The notes beneath the pieces were generated by a model. It had not been told where the DNA came from and searched no databases. It was given only the letters and a program-made list of their open reading frames with translations. Below are positions 15,853-25,580 of a DNA stretch of 64,000 nucleotides, one piece after another. Position numbers and translations under genes: made by a program. Within the stretch, counting starts at the first letter, position 1; every line of letters begins with the position of its first letter. This DNA comes from Emticicia soli (GTDB lineage: Bacteria > Bacteroidota > Bacteroidia > Cytophagales > Spirosomataceae): contig NZ_JBBEWC010000008.1 of the NCBI RefSeq assembly GCF_037860775.1, positions 124,001 through 188,000 on the forward strand, read 5' to 3'.

Positions 15853-18339
15853 CTACGCCCGTTTCTTTAATTTCTTTATCTGCAAATAATCCAGAAAATA
15901 GATTACTTTGAGCGAGAAATTGTTGTTTTGTTCGGTTTGAAGGGTATTTTGCAAGTTATCTAAATAATTGTTGTTAGCAATATCAGAATCCATCACACTA
16001 GCTTCTTTCCATACCACATTCAAGAAACTGCCCGGGGCAAACTGCCAGGTGTACACCATATCAATATTAAAGAAATTAACATTCCGGTTCAGATTTTCGG
16101 TGATACCGCTTTTAGGCATGAGTGTGCCGTTATCAGTAAGTGTAAAAAACGATTTTGGTTTTACAACACTGGCGTAGTGCCGGGCTCTGAATGTAAGCCC
16201 CATTTTATTGGTAAAGTTATATTTCAGAAACAAAATGTGGTCGACCGAATTTACGTTTCTAAGCGCAAATAGGGGAGTGCCATCGGTCAGAATAGTGGCA
16301 AAACCAAGCCCGGTAGGGCGCAACTGATAATTGACCGAGTGCCTGATTGAAAACTTACTGTTGAAACGGTAGGTTTGTGCAAAAAACAAATCGGTGCCGC
16401 TCAGGTCGTAAAAATTCAGAAAAACTCTTTCGGCTACCTCAGCATTTACCGAGTATTTCTTGGCATAATTACTTTCTATCCATGCTCCGGCCATTACACT
16501 ATTGCCTCGTTTGAAAACTTTTCCTGATATACGAGGCTCATAGAAATCATTCTGTTTGGGCGTAAATTGCGCAAATACACCAAACCAATGCAGTTTTTTG
16601 TTTTGGGCATTGATATTTAAAGCAAAATTAGACTGCTGGTATTTGGACTCAATATTGCCAATTGGCGAAAACAAAGAACTAAGCGTAGCATTGAAATTAT
16701 AAAACAAGCGGTTGTACCATTTCTTTGGCTCGGTGTATCGGTAGCCCAGGTACAAGGCATGGTTAATAAAGTTATTGTTAGTAAAATAGCCTAAATCGTT
16801 ACTCGTAAATTTGGTATCTGTCAATTGCTGAGAAAGGCTGAAATTGAAGCGTCCGCTGGTTTTGGCAAAGCCAAAAGAATGGCTGTATCCGGTTGAATGC
16901 TTTTTGTCAGGTACTTTATAAGTCAGGTTGCTAATGGCTACGCTGCCCGTCCAATTATACGTATTTTTCTTGTCGAAAAAGCTAAACATACCCGAGCTTA
17001 CATTGGCATTATAATTATTGTTGCCACGCAGCACACTGGTATTAATAAAACTCACACTCGAATTATGTTTCAGGGTTTGGTCAAGCACCAGAATATTGTA
17101 ATTGGTGGTAGGGTCGGTTTCAACCTTTCTGGTTTCGCCCGTTTCGGTGTTTTCAATAATGGCATATTGCGGTCGGGTAACGGCATTCAGAATCCCGATA
17201 CCTAGGCCGCCTTTCATACGTCCTGATACTTTAGAGGCATTAATCAACTTCGATTCCGTCGGGTTCGTCAAAACTTGTTCATAAGGTTTTAAACCACTGT
17301 AGGCTTCTCCAAAATTGATTGGTGCACCACCAATACGCCTCGAATAAAAGAGATTTCCTTTATTAAATAGTTCTGTACCCTCGGTAAAGAAACTACGGTT
17401 TTCGTTAAATTTTACCTCAAATGGTGTAAGGTTTAGCACCCGATTATCGCTTTGCACCTGCCCAAAGTCAGGAATCAACGTGGCATCAAGTGTAAAAGCC
17501 TGGCTCAAACCCAATTTTAAATCCAAACCACCCGAAACCTGATTCGTCCAGTTTTTCTGGTCGGCTTGGTTAGTCGGGAAATGATTGGCATATACTGAAA
17601 AGTAGGGCGATAATTGTAAGCGAATCGGCGGTTTTATATCAGCAATGCCCGTCCACAAGCCCTCTTGGGTCAGAAAACCATTTACATTAGGGTCGATTGC
17701 ACTCCAAGTATTCTGCTGCTCGGTTTTACGGCGGCGACGTGTGATATTCAAACCCCAATCCTGCAATTTATCTTTGCTGAACCTGATAGCTGCGTAAGGT
17801 AGAAATATTTCAAACGACCAACCTTTATCGTGTATGATTACGGCACTTTCCCAAACAGCATTCCAACTGAAATCTTCACCACCATTATCGTCGTTTGTGT
17901 TTGGAGTCATTTTGGCGTCCCATTGCTCGCCTAATGGCGTAACAAAATACTCAAAGCCATTCAGTTTATCGTTGTAAGTGTCAAAGATAATCCCGATGTA
18001 ATCGTTTGCACCGAAACCGTCTCGGCCTACCAGTTCTTTCGAAATATTCTTGATGTCTTTTTCATAGCAAGTGCCACCAAAATAGATACCGGCATCGGTG
18101 TACATCAAAAAAGTTTCAGTACGGTTTTCTAATTCTTCTTTCCTGCCTACTACCGGACGAAACTCTGTGTAATCGTCAAGCAATGAAGCATCTTGCCAGG
18201 CAGCTTCGTTTAGTCGGCCGTCAATTACCACGGGTTTGTTAGTACGTCGGGCTTCAATTCGCTTGGGTGTTATCTGGGCATAGAGGGGAGAATAGCCAAT
18301 AAAGGCTAAGGGTAAAGTTAACAGTAATAGCTTTTTCAT
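15853..18339 (-). CDS. DUF5916 protein with N-terminal CBM9-like domain, outer membrane
   Basis: 828 aa. A signal peptide ends near residue 21 (YAQ). Residues about 30-215 form a CBM9-like sandwich (PVVIDGRLNEAAWQDA, TDAGIYFGGTCYE, GWSFEIFLPYAAIRF). Then DUF5916: QEGLWTGIADIKPPIRLQLSPY, DFGQVQSDNRVLN, and FFTEGTELFN around 325-345. The remainder is a succession of aromatic/glycine-rich beta-strands typical of an outer-membrane barrel. Proteins of this type are common in Bacteroidota; the function is unknown, though sugar binding has been suggested from the N-terminal domain. Single-gene unit; promoter side faces 18340. Confidence 0.85.
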   Translation of the reverse strand: MKKLLLLTLPLAFIGYSPLYAQITPKRIEARRTNKPVVIDGRLNEAAWQDASLLDDYTEFRPVVGRKEELENRTETFLMYTDAGIYFGGTCYEKDIKNISKELVGRDGFGANDYIGIIFDTYNDKLNGFEYFVTPLGEQWDAKMTPNTNDDNGGEDFSWNAVWESAVIIHDKGWSFEIFLPYAAIRFSKDKLQDWGLNITRRRRKTEQQNTWSAIDPNVNGFLTQEGLWTGIADIKPPIRLQLSPYFSVYANHFPTNQADQKNWTNQVSGGLDLKLGLSQAFTLDATLIPDFGQVQSDNRVLNLTPFEVKFNENRSFFTEGTELFNKGNLFYSRRIGGAPINFGEAYSGLKPYEQVLTNPTESKLINASKVSGRMKGGLGIGILNAVTRPQYAIIENTETGETRKVETDPTTNYNILVLDQTLKHNSSVSFINTSVLRGNNNYNANVSSGMFSFFDKKNTYNWTGSVAISNLTYKVPDKKHSTGYSHSFGFAKTSGRFNFSLSQQLTDTKFTSNDLGYFTNNNFINHALYLGYRYTEPKKWYNRLFYNFNATLSSLFSPIGNIESKYQQSNFALNINAQNKKLHWFGVFAQFTPKQNDFYEPRISGKVFKRGNSVMAGAWIESNYAKKYSVNAEVAERVFLNFYDLSGTDLFFAQTYRFNSKFSIRHSVNYQLRPTGLGFATILTDGTPLFALRNVNSVDHILFLKYNFTNKMGLTFRARHYASVVKPKSFFTLTDNGTLMPKSGITENLNRNVNFFNIDMVYTWQFAPGSFLNVVWKEASVMDSDIANNNYLDNLQNTLQTEQNNNFSLKVIYFLDYLQIKKLKKRA

Positions 18340-18699
18340 AAAGATTAATCATACGTAATTATACGGTGCAAATTTATAGCAATCTGCTAGCTTCCCGCTA
18401 TTAAAATATGTTAAATAGCGGTTTTTTATAATTATCAAGCGAAGTAATAGCGATGAAAAGACAAGAGAAATTCAGAGATGTTGCATGGTGAGGGGATTTT
18501 TTTGAAAATATTTTTTTGATGAATAGGGGAGGAAGATGAAAGTTTGTAGAGAATTGTATTTTAGTAGAGCCGTACGGTCGCCGCGCGATTGCGATACGGC
18601 TCAAGGGCTTATTTAAATGTTTGAACTAAATGTAGTCAAAAAACCTTGAAATATTATGTATTTTGCCTCAAATTGTAGCAAAAAGCAGATTCTACGAAA
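18340..18699. other. Intergenic region with a GC-rich hairpin
   Basis: Upstream region of the DUF5916 gene. AGCCGTA and TACGGCT (18567-18601) enclose a GC-rich core with CGCCGCGCGA. Short open frames here have no protein-like features. No other feature was seen. Confidence 0.5.
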
Positions 18700-18880
18700 G
18701 AGGCCGTCTCAAAAGAAAATAGCACAAAATATTATTTGGCAAGACACTGACCCCACTCCCCAACCCCTCTCCCCAACTGTGGGGAGAGGGGCTTTTTTGT
18801 CCCCTCCCCATTGTTGGGGAGGGTTAGGGTGGGGTCTTTTCCAAATATTATTTGGTACAAAAAACTTTTGAGACAGCCTC
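18700..18880 (-). mobile_element. 181-bp MITE-like element, copy 2 (inverted)
   Basis: Reverse complement of 10081-10261 with a single difference (C18858). Ends GAGGCCGTCTCAAAAG and CTTTTGAGACAGCCTC. It lies between the DUF5916 and DUF4965-type genes. The two copies enclose 8438 bases holding the MFS gene, copper operon, a small orphan gene and the DUF5916 gene. Confidence 0.9.
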
Positions 18881-18922
18881 ACCAATTGGTTTCGTTTATG
18901 TTATAAAAGTTTATTTTTCATC

Positions 18923-21376
18923 TTACTTCCCTCTCAACTTATCTTCCAATACTTTCATAAAATACCCACCAACTACGCTACGGGCTTGGAAGCCTACCAT
19001 TTTGCCGGTAGTAGTTTCGTGCCAATCGCTGATAGGTACACGTGAGCTTGTTTGAGTGGCATATTTGTACATAGGCTCAACAAGTGCATCAAAATCTTGT
19101 TTTTTATCAGCCAATACCGCAGTCCAGATTACCCAGTCTGATTTTGTGTAGGTTTTGCGGCTATCAAGAGGCAAGCCGAACGCATTTTGTTTGGTCAGGT
19201 AATACGCAATTTCTTTCTCGTAGACCTCTTTCGGGAATAAATTCATTTTCAGCAATTTATCCCAAATCAGGTTATATTTCTGGCTCCAGGTGCCTTTATC
19301 GTTGAAAGTCAATGCGTAGTGGTCGCCATCGGCAGCCATTTCCATCCATTTGCTTACCATCTCCTTCGTTAGCTTGCGGTACTTTTCCGCCGTTTGTTTT
19401 TCGCCTAGTTGTTCGGCCAATTGCGCATAACCACCCAAAGCTACAATGGCTTTTACCGAGAGGTTTGCATTGCGGGCAAGGTGTCCGGCAAAATCATCAG
19501 TACATAGTTGCAAGGCAGGGTCTAACCCTTCTTTGCTTAGGTAATCGGCCCAGATAGAGAGCGTTTTCCAATGTTTTTTGGCATAAAGTGCATTGCCTTC
19601 AACTTTGGCAATAGCAGCCACCAGGCTAATCATGTTGCCACATTCTTCAACAGGCATATCTTCGCCGTAGGTCTGGCCATTGGCTATCGGATAAGTGCCT
19701 AAATCGTGTGCAGCAAAAGGTTTTCCCCATTTGCCGCTTTCACTATAGTAAAAAATTCCGTTTAGCATACCTTTCAGCAATGCAGGATTATAAGCCAGAA
19801 ATAACGGTGCAGACGGATAAGTTACATCAACGGTATTGATAGAACCATTGCTGAAATTCTCTTTCGACATAAACAACAAATCACCTGTTGGACTTTTTAC
19901 AAGTTTATGTGCCGAGATACTCTGGCGATAAGCCAGTTCGCACAAACGGGCGTATTCTTCGCCGCCTGCCTTTACTGCATCTTTATAAATCATGCGGTTT
20001 AATGCCTCACATTTCTTTATTATGGCTGCATAGTTTGTGTGTGCCTTTGCTAATTCGCCTTCAATAGTTGCGCCTTTCGTCAATTTCCACCAAGGCAAAA
20101 GATTTGTGTTGAAGTATTGTATCGACTGTATGTCGTCATAGCCAAGCATAAACACCTGTTCTTTGCCGCTGCTGCCTACTTTACCTGCATTTAAAAGGGT
20201 ATTGAGCAATAAATGCTTACCCCCCAGATTGGTGTTAGCTGTTGGGTTAAATGCCTGAGCTACATCGGCACCACTACCGATAGACTGCACTACACCGCTT
20301 GTTTTAGGCACAGCTACATACATATACCCCCAGTCGATGCGCACATCGTCGCCTTTTAGTTTCAGTATGTTTTGTGAGGTTGTACCAGCTTTCAGTATCG
20401 CCAGACCATTGGCAGTGTATTGGTTTGCCTTTACTTCCTGCGCAGGCGTATTAACCGCAATGTCGGTAGAAGCACCCAGATACAGGCGCACATCGTGCAG
20501 AAGATTATCAGTAGCTTTCATTTTAGCACTGATATATGAAACAGGGCGCGACAGAAGTGTCAAATCATTAATCAATAACGGAGACGTGAAGGTTAGCGTT
20601 AAATCAACCTTTCCACACGTAAAATCATAAATGGTTTGGGTGGCGTTCAACGTTACTTTGTTTTGCACCGCCGTTTGGAGTTTCGGGTTTGGCTTTTCTA
20701 CAATTTTCTCAACAATGCCAGCATCAAGAATCGCACCGCCAACGTTGTTTATTACGTGTATTGCCAGCAGGTTTTCTCCGGCTTTTAGTTTGCTTTTGGC
20801 TGCTTCGGGTATTGGTACATAAATATATTTGTTTGTCCAGCCCTTAACTTTATATACTACCTCACCGTTTAGGTACACCTCTACGTCGTCGTCATGATTC
20901 AGTTTCAGGTAAAGTGCCTCGGCGTTCAGGTCTTTTACTACAAATTTTCTACGCACCCATATATCTTTGGTATTCCATTCGGTTTTCGACATTGTCGGAT
21001 TATTACCAAAGGGTGCAATGCCTTTTTTCCACTTGCTATCGTCAAGGTCAGGGTTCATCCAGTTTTCGCCCGGATTCGTTTCTGTATAGGCAGCTTCATA
21101 ATTCACCTCATCACCAGCCGGAACGATAGTTTTGTAGTTATCGCCATTTTTACCCATAAAACGATAAGCAATGCCATCAACTTCAATCATACCAATCAAC
21201 GAATGCTCGGCGCCTGTCCAATGTTTGGTTGGCGATTCTGTAAGCTCATCAGTATTTGACCAGATACTAAAATAGGTATCGTGCGTAATAAGCGGGTAAG
21301 CAGGGGCTTTGCTGCTTTGCCCAAAAAGAAGGGTATAGTTTAAGAAAAGAAGTACTCCAATAAATGTGGCTTTCAT
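18923..21376 (-). CDS. DUF4965/DUF5127-type glutaminase-like exported protein
   Basis: 817 aa from the ATG at 21376, which gives a clean signal peptide ending at FGQ (about 20); an open frame continues to 21418 but those 14 residues are not signal-like. Order: an N-terminal DUF4964-like segment (PLITHDTYFSIWS, HWTGAEHSLIGMIEVDG), a discoidin/galactose-binding-like insert (KWKKGIAPFGNNP, WVRRKFVV, YLNGEVVY), DUF5127, then the DUF4965 alpha/alpha barrel (YGEDMPVEECGNMISLVAAI, YALTFNDKGTWSQKYNLIWDKLL, DSRKTYTKSDWVIWTA, VPISDWHETTTGKMVGFQARSVVGG). Fungal relatives are glutaminases; bacterial activity is not established and a glycan target is possible. Confidence 0.88.
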   Translation of the reverse strand: MKATFIGVLLFLNYTLLFGQSSKAPAYPLITHDTYFSIWSNTDELTESPTKHWTGAEHSLIGMIEVDGIAYRFMGKNGDNYKTIVPAGDEVNYEAAYTETNPGENWMNPDLDDSKWKKGIAPFGNNPTMSKTEWNTKDIWVRRKFVVKDLNAEALYLKLNHDDDVEVYLNGEVVYKVKGWTNKYIYVPIPEAAKSKLKAGENLLAIHVINNVGGAILDAGIVEKIVEKPNPKLQTAVQNKVTLNATQTIYDFTCGKVDLTLTFTSPLLINDLTLLSRPVSYISAKMKATDNLLHDVRLYLGASTDIAVNTPAQEVKANQYTANGLAILKAGTTSQNILKLKGDDVRIDWGYMYVAVPKTSGVVQSIGSGADVAQAFNPTANTNLGGKHLLLNTLLNAGKVGSSGKEQVFMLGYDDIQSIQYFNTNLLPWWKLTKGATIEGELAKAHTNYAAIIKKCEALNRMIYKDAVKAGGEEYARLCELAYRQSISAHKLVKSPTGDLLFMSKENFSNGSINTVDVTYPSAPLFLAYNPALLKGMLNGIFYYSESGKWGKPFAAHDLGTYPIANGQTYGEDMPVEECGNMISLVAAIAKVEGNALYAKKHWKTLSIWADYLSKEGLDPALQLCTDDFAGHLARNANLSVKAIVALGGYAQLAEQLGEKQTAEKYRKLTKEMVSKWMEMAADGDHYALTFNDKGTWSQKYNLIWDKLLKMNLFPKEVYEKEIAYYLTKQNAFGLPLDSRKTYTKSDWVIWTAVLADKKQDFDALVEPMYKYATQTSSRVPISDWHETTTGKMVGFQARSVVGGYFMKVLEDKLRGK

Positions 21377-22032
21377 GATTTGGGGTTTAAATATCAGATG
21401 AATAGGATGAGCCAGCAATTTACTAAAAATTTAGGGCTTGGGCAATTAGAATAGCTTGATAAAATGATTAATAAACCGATTTACTAAAAGGAATATTACC
21501 ACAAAACGATTATATAGAAAATCAACTCAATTAATTGTAAGCCATCGCAGATTCTGAAACAGATAAGGAGTAGTTTTCTTAAAAAGATACCCTTATTTTT
21601 CAAGGGTATAAATACTTGATTTTGATTTTCTGAATTAGTTGATTTGTTTTACCATTGCCTCAATTTATACGAAAACCCTTGCTAACATATAAATTTTTTA
21701 ACTAATTTTGGTGTAATTATTTTCCGGTTCATTTTTTCCGGCTTTGTTTTCGGTATTTTCTTAATTGCTTTCTTTCTGCACTAGCAAATAGTATCTGTTG
21801 AGGGTCAAACTGCAGATACGTACTGTTAAGTGTGCTCACTTTAAGGTCAGGTAAACCCTTTTTAAAACTATAATCATCACCAGAAGTCCATCATATGTCT
21901 TCTGCAATGTATGACATTGCCAAACTGCGTTTTTTAACCGATTTTCCTTAATTTTTTATCTGTTATACCTTTACATCGTTAGGTAAAGGGAAACTTATAT
22001 ATGCCATTATTAAACCTAACGTAGCCTGGCTT
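21377..22032. other. Divergent intergenic region upstream of the first large surface gene
   Basis: AT-rich. ATACCCTT/AAGGGTAT forms a hairpin at 21587-21609. Near the + strand gene, a -7-like TACCTTTA is at 21966-21973, and two mutually exclusive pairings can form: CCTTTAC (21968) with GTAAAGG (21983), or CGTTAGG (21976) with CCTAACG (22015). Nothing else was recognised. Confidence 0.4.
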
Positions 22033-25000
22033 ATGAAAAACATCTATCTACCACCTTATCAAAAAATACTGCTTTTTTGTGTCTTGCTTCTTAGTGGTCA
22101 TTTAATTTTTGCTCAATCCTTGCCCATCCCCACTAATGTTACACCCAATCAGGTATATTGCACAAGTGTATCGCTTACTTTACAAGCAACTTGTTCGCAA
22201 GGTGTGCCTGTTTGGTATGATGAAAATGACATAGAAATTTATGACCTTGATGTGAATGTTAGTTCGCCGACTCTTTATTATGTAATGTGCGAAGAAGTTT
22301 GTTCGTGTGTTAGTAGCGACCCGGTTTTTGTGACTTTCGAACATCTGGAACCGCTTGTAGCAACACGAAGCCAAGTTGCCTGTGCCGGAGACCAAGTAAA
22401 GCTAATCGCTTTTTGCCCGGCGGGTGTGGTAGAATGGTTTAAAAATGATACTTCAACGCCCGTAGCCCCTGAAGACCTTATTCAAACAATAACTGCTCCT
22501 GTTGATTACCTGGTACGTTGTAATAACCCTGATGAACCTTGTATAAGCGATACCAAAACGGTTTCAATTACCTTAGGTACTACGCCTTTAGATGCTCCGA
22601 CAGCATACACCCCCGACCAGACCATTTGCAGAGGAACACCCGTAACTCTTTCAGCCACTTGCCCGACAGGCGTGGGTCATTTTTTTGAAGATGACGGATT
22701 AACAGAAATAAACGCCTCGGCGGTTTTCGCTGAGTCTACAAGTTCATATAAAGTAAGGTGTGAAGATAACTTTGAGTGCCCGAGCCCTTTTGCGTCGTTC
22801 ACCATCACAGTTACAATTCCGCCACCACCTACAGGTGTTACAAACCCAACTGTATGCAAGGGCGAAATGGTAACACTAACGGCCAATTGTAGCTCAGGCG
22901 AAAATGTAGCATGGTATCTTAACAACGAATCTACGCCTTTAGCCGATACAAGCTTTATTGCAAGCACAAATGCTACTTATAAAGTTCGTTGCGAAACTAT
23001 TGCAGACCCAACTTGTGTGAGCGATTTTGCCAGCAGTGTGCTTACCGTTACAACCAATATTACCTCTGAGCCTGTTTCAACTCAGGTTTGCATGGGCGAT
23101 GTGGCCACTTTTACAGTAGGCGTTAATAGTGCCTCTACCTACCAATGGCAAAAAAGACAACGCAATGGCGCTTACGCAAATATTCCTTTGGCTACAAGTG
23201 CTACACTTACTATTCCGAACACAACATTGGCCAACAAAGGCTTTTATCGGTGTGCTGTTACAAGTACCTGTACTGTTTATACCGAAGAGGTTTTGCTCAC
23301 TTTTAAAGATGCCATAGTTGATAATGGTAAAATGGTGCCTAACGATGTTAGTTTCCTAGACCAATTTGCTAGTGCTACCGCCATTTCTGATAGCCTTGGC
23401 CTAGTGAGTGCCTGGTCTAAAAACAATGGAGAGGGGGCGGTTTATATATATAAACTTAATAATAACGGCAAATGGTCGGGAGTTGGAGAACTTTCTCCTT
23501 CCGACCTTTCGTCCGACGATTCGTTTGGTTCTGCGCTAGCCATCTCTGGCGATACCCTTTTTATAAGCGCACCTTACCAGGACGGCGACATGGGTTCTGT
23601 ATATATTTTTGCAAAGCAAGCCAACAATACCTGGACACAGATAGATAAAATAAGACACCCAGACATAAATCATGGCGATAATTTTGGTGAATCTATTGGT
23701 GTTGACAATGGCACAATGGTGATAAGCGCTGTTGGAAGCGAGGCAATTTATATATATGAAAGAAATAATTCGACAGGTGTTTGGGAATTTAAACAAAACA
23801 TAACAGGCAACTCGGCTACTGACTTTGGTTATGCAGTTGGCGTGTCTGGTAAAACACTCGTGGCTGGTGCACCGGCAGAAGGCGCAGACGGAGCCATTTA
23901 TATTTTTGAAAGAAATAATTTAGGCGTATGGCAAGAGAGTCTGAGGTCTGCACCTGTTATTAGTCTGCTTAGCGGGTCTCGATTTGGTAGCTCGGTGGCT
24001 ATTAGTGGCAGCAATATTATTGCTGCGGGTATTGAACCTCTGTCTGTTCACAACAAAAGTACGATACACAGCTACCAGCAGAATAGTGTAGGAACTTGGG
24101 CACTGAAAGGTATAATTAACTCGCCTGATATAGCTACCGATGGGCAAAATGCTTCGGTAGTAGCTATTTATGATAACATGGCAATAGTTGGCTATGCTCT
24201 CAATCAGATAAATAAAGGTGCTGCCGTAGTTTTTGAACTCAACACAGCAGGCAACTGGGTACAGAAAAGATTGCTGATACCCGCCGATATTAAAACCGGA
24301 GATAATTTTGGGGCAGCAGTAGCTATTGGTAAAAACGGTGCTATTGTTGGAGCGCCATTTCTGCCTTTACTGCCAATAGAGCTACGCTCGGGTTCAGCAT
24401 ATTTTTATCGTCTTCATACCTATCCCAAACCTGTGGTAAATACTGTGGCTCAAGCCGCAAGCGTTTGTCCGGCAGAAACTGCCACATTTAACCTTACGGG
24501 TTTGCCAAGCACCGATGCTTATACTATTACCTATAAAATTGATGTTGCCGGAACCGAAAAATCTATTGTTGTAACACCCGACAGCACAGGTAAAGCCTCA
24601 TTTACTGAAACCCTTATATTGGCCAATAATACCAAAAGTATTTTTATTACCAAGATAAAAAACAACGTGAGTACCTGTGAACAACCACTTAGTGTATCGT
24701 CGGTATTAACGGTTAAAGCGCCAACGCAAATTATTGAGCATCCTGCACCAATGACAGTGTGCTTTGGTGAGACTGCATATTTTATGAGCGAAGCAACAGG
24801 CGAAGGCTTGCTGTCTTTCCAATGGCAAAGGCAGGCACCCACTTTAAGTGGTTTCGACCAAGTGCTGAACAATAGTTTCTCTGATGTTTCGATGCTTACC
24901 CTGCCTGACAGAACCCTTGCAGATAATGGGGCAAGATACCGGGTAAAAGTATTTGGCGAATGCGGCGTGGCTACTTCAAACGATGCCATGCTTACCGTGT

Positions 25001-25485
25001 TGCCTAAAGCAAGTGTTTCGGCAACTACCACAGGGCCAATTTGCCCGGGGTCTACGGCCCAGATAAACTTTACAGGTACACCCAATGCAGAGGTTTTTTA
25101 TACTGTAAACAATGTGCCAGCATCTGTTACGCTCAATGCTATGGGCACAGCTACTGTAAATACTGCGGTGCTTACGCACGATGTCGACTACCATCTTACG
25201 AGTATGCACGTGTTGGGTAATTGTAATCAGCAATTATCTGACATTGTGCGGGTACAGGTACGCACGCTGGGTTCAAATCCGCCACTTGTGCTCACAAGCC
25301 CCTTGCACGACGTACTACCTAATGGCACTCAAAGCTATGCTGCCGAAACAATTCAGACTACCAACAAAATCAATACATCGGCTACCGCATCTCATATAGG
25401 TAATAAATTTGTGATACTAGAGCCGGGTTTTGAAGCCAAATCGGGTAGTGTTTACACAGCCAGAGTTACCGCTGCTTGCCCGTAA
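22033..25485 (+). CDS. Large surface protein: Ig-like repeats, seven FG-GAP blades, 3-coathanger stack
   Basis: 1150 aa. Signal peptide to about residue 27 (IFAQ). Residues 30-345 are four ~80-90-residue Cys-containing Ig-like repeats (TPNQVYCTSVSLTLQATC, YKVRCE); one more Ig-like domain follows (350-425). Residues about 426-796 are seven FG-GAP-like blades (FGSALAISGDTLFISAP, GSVYIF), a complete integrin-alpha-like propeller. Two Ig-like domains follow (800-995), then the C-terminal 3-coathanger stack (1080-1150) with LEPGFEAKSGSVYTARV. It is tandem with a close paralogue. A surface adhesion or binding role is inferred from domains only. Confidence 0.85.
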   Translation: MKNIYLPPYQKILLFCVLLLSGHLIFAQSLPIPTNVTPNQVYCTSVSLTLQATCSQGVPVWYDENDIEIYDLDVNVSSPTLYYVMCEEVCSCVSSDPVFVTFEHLEPLVATRSQVACAGDQVKLIAFCPAGVVEWFKNDTSTPVAPEDLIQTITAPVDYLVRCNNPDEPCISDTKTVSITLGTTPLDAPTAYTPDQTICRGTPVTLSATCPTGVGHFFEDDGLTEINASAVFAESTSSYKVRCEDNFECPSPFASFTITVTIPPPPTGVTNPTVCKGEMVTLTANCSSGENVAWYLNNESTPLADTSFIASTNATYKVRCETIADPTCVSDFASSVLTVTTNITSEPVSTQVCMGDVATFTVGVNSASTYQWQKRQRNGAYANIPLATSATLTIPNTTLANKGFYRCAVTSTCTVYTEEVLLTFKDAIVDNGKMVPNDVSFLDQFASATAISDSLGLVSAWSKNNGEGAVYIYKLNNNGKWSGVGELSPSDLSSDDSFGSALAISGDTLFISAPYQDGDMGSVYIFAKQANNTWTQIDKIRHPDINHGDNFGESIGVDNGTMVISAVGSEAIYIYERNNSTGVWEFKQNITGNSATDFGYAVGVSGKTLVAGAPAEGADGAIYIFERNNLGVWQESLRSAPVISLLSGSRFGSSVAISGSNIIAAGIEPLSVHNKSTIHSYQQNSVGTWALKGIINSPDIATDGQNASVVAIYDNMAIVGYALNQINKGAAVVFELNTAGNWVQKRLLIPADIKTGDNFGAAVAIGKNGAIVGAPFLPLLPIELRSGSAYFYRLHTYPKPVVNTVAQAASVCPAETATFNLTGLPSTDAYTITYKIDVAGTEKSIVVTPDSTGKASFTETLILANNTKSIFITKIKNNVSTCEQPLSVSSVLTVKAPTQIIEHPAPMTVCFGETAYFMSEATGEGLLSFQWQRQAPTLSGFDQVLNNSFSDVSMLTLPDRTLADNGARYRVKVFGECGVATSNDAMLTVLPKASVSATTTGPICPGSTAQINFTGTPNAEVFYTVNNVPASVTLNAMGTATVNTAVLTHDVDYHLTSMHVLGNCNQQLSDIVRVQVRTLGSNPPLVLTSPLHDVLPNGTQSYAAETIQTTNKINTSATASHIGNKFVILEPGFEAKSGSVYTARVTAACP

Positions 25486-25502
25486 GATAATTTAATTGTG
25501 AG

Positions 25503-25528
25503 GTACAGAAAACAGGCTTTTTCTGTAC
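25503..25528 (+). terminator. Hairpin between the two large paralogues
   Basis: GTACAGAAAA and TTTTCTGTAC form a perfect 10-bp stem with a 6-nt loop, 18 bases after the first gene's stop. The T run is inside the stem, so efficiency as a terminator is uncertain. Confidence 0.5.
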
Positions 25529-25580
25529 ACATCGTACAAAGTAAATAAGCATTTGTTTTACCAATTTTATTGCCTTGTTT

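Noticed and set aside
24531..25085. 184-codon minus-strand ORF
   Set aside because: Antisense to the conserved Ig-like domains of the first large surface protein; no protein-like features, and a similar antisense frame in the paralogue merely mirrors the shared coding sequence.
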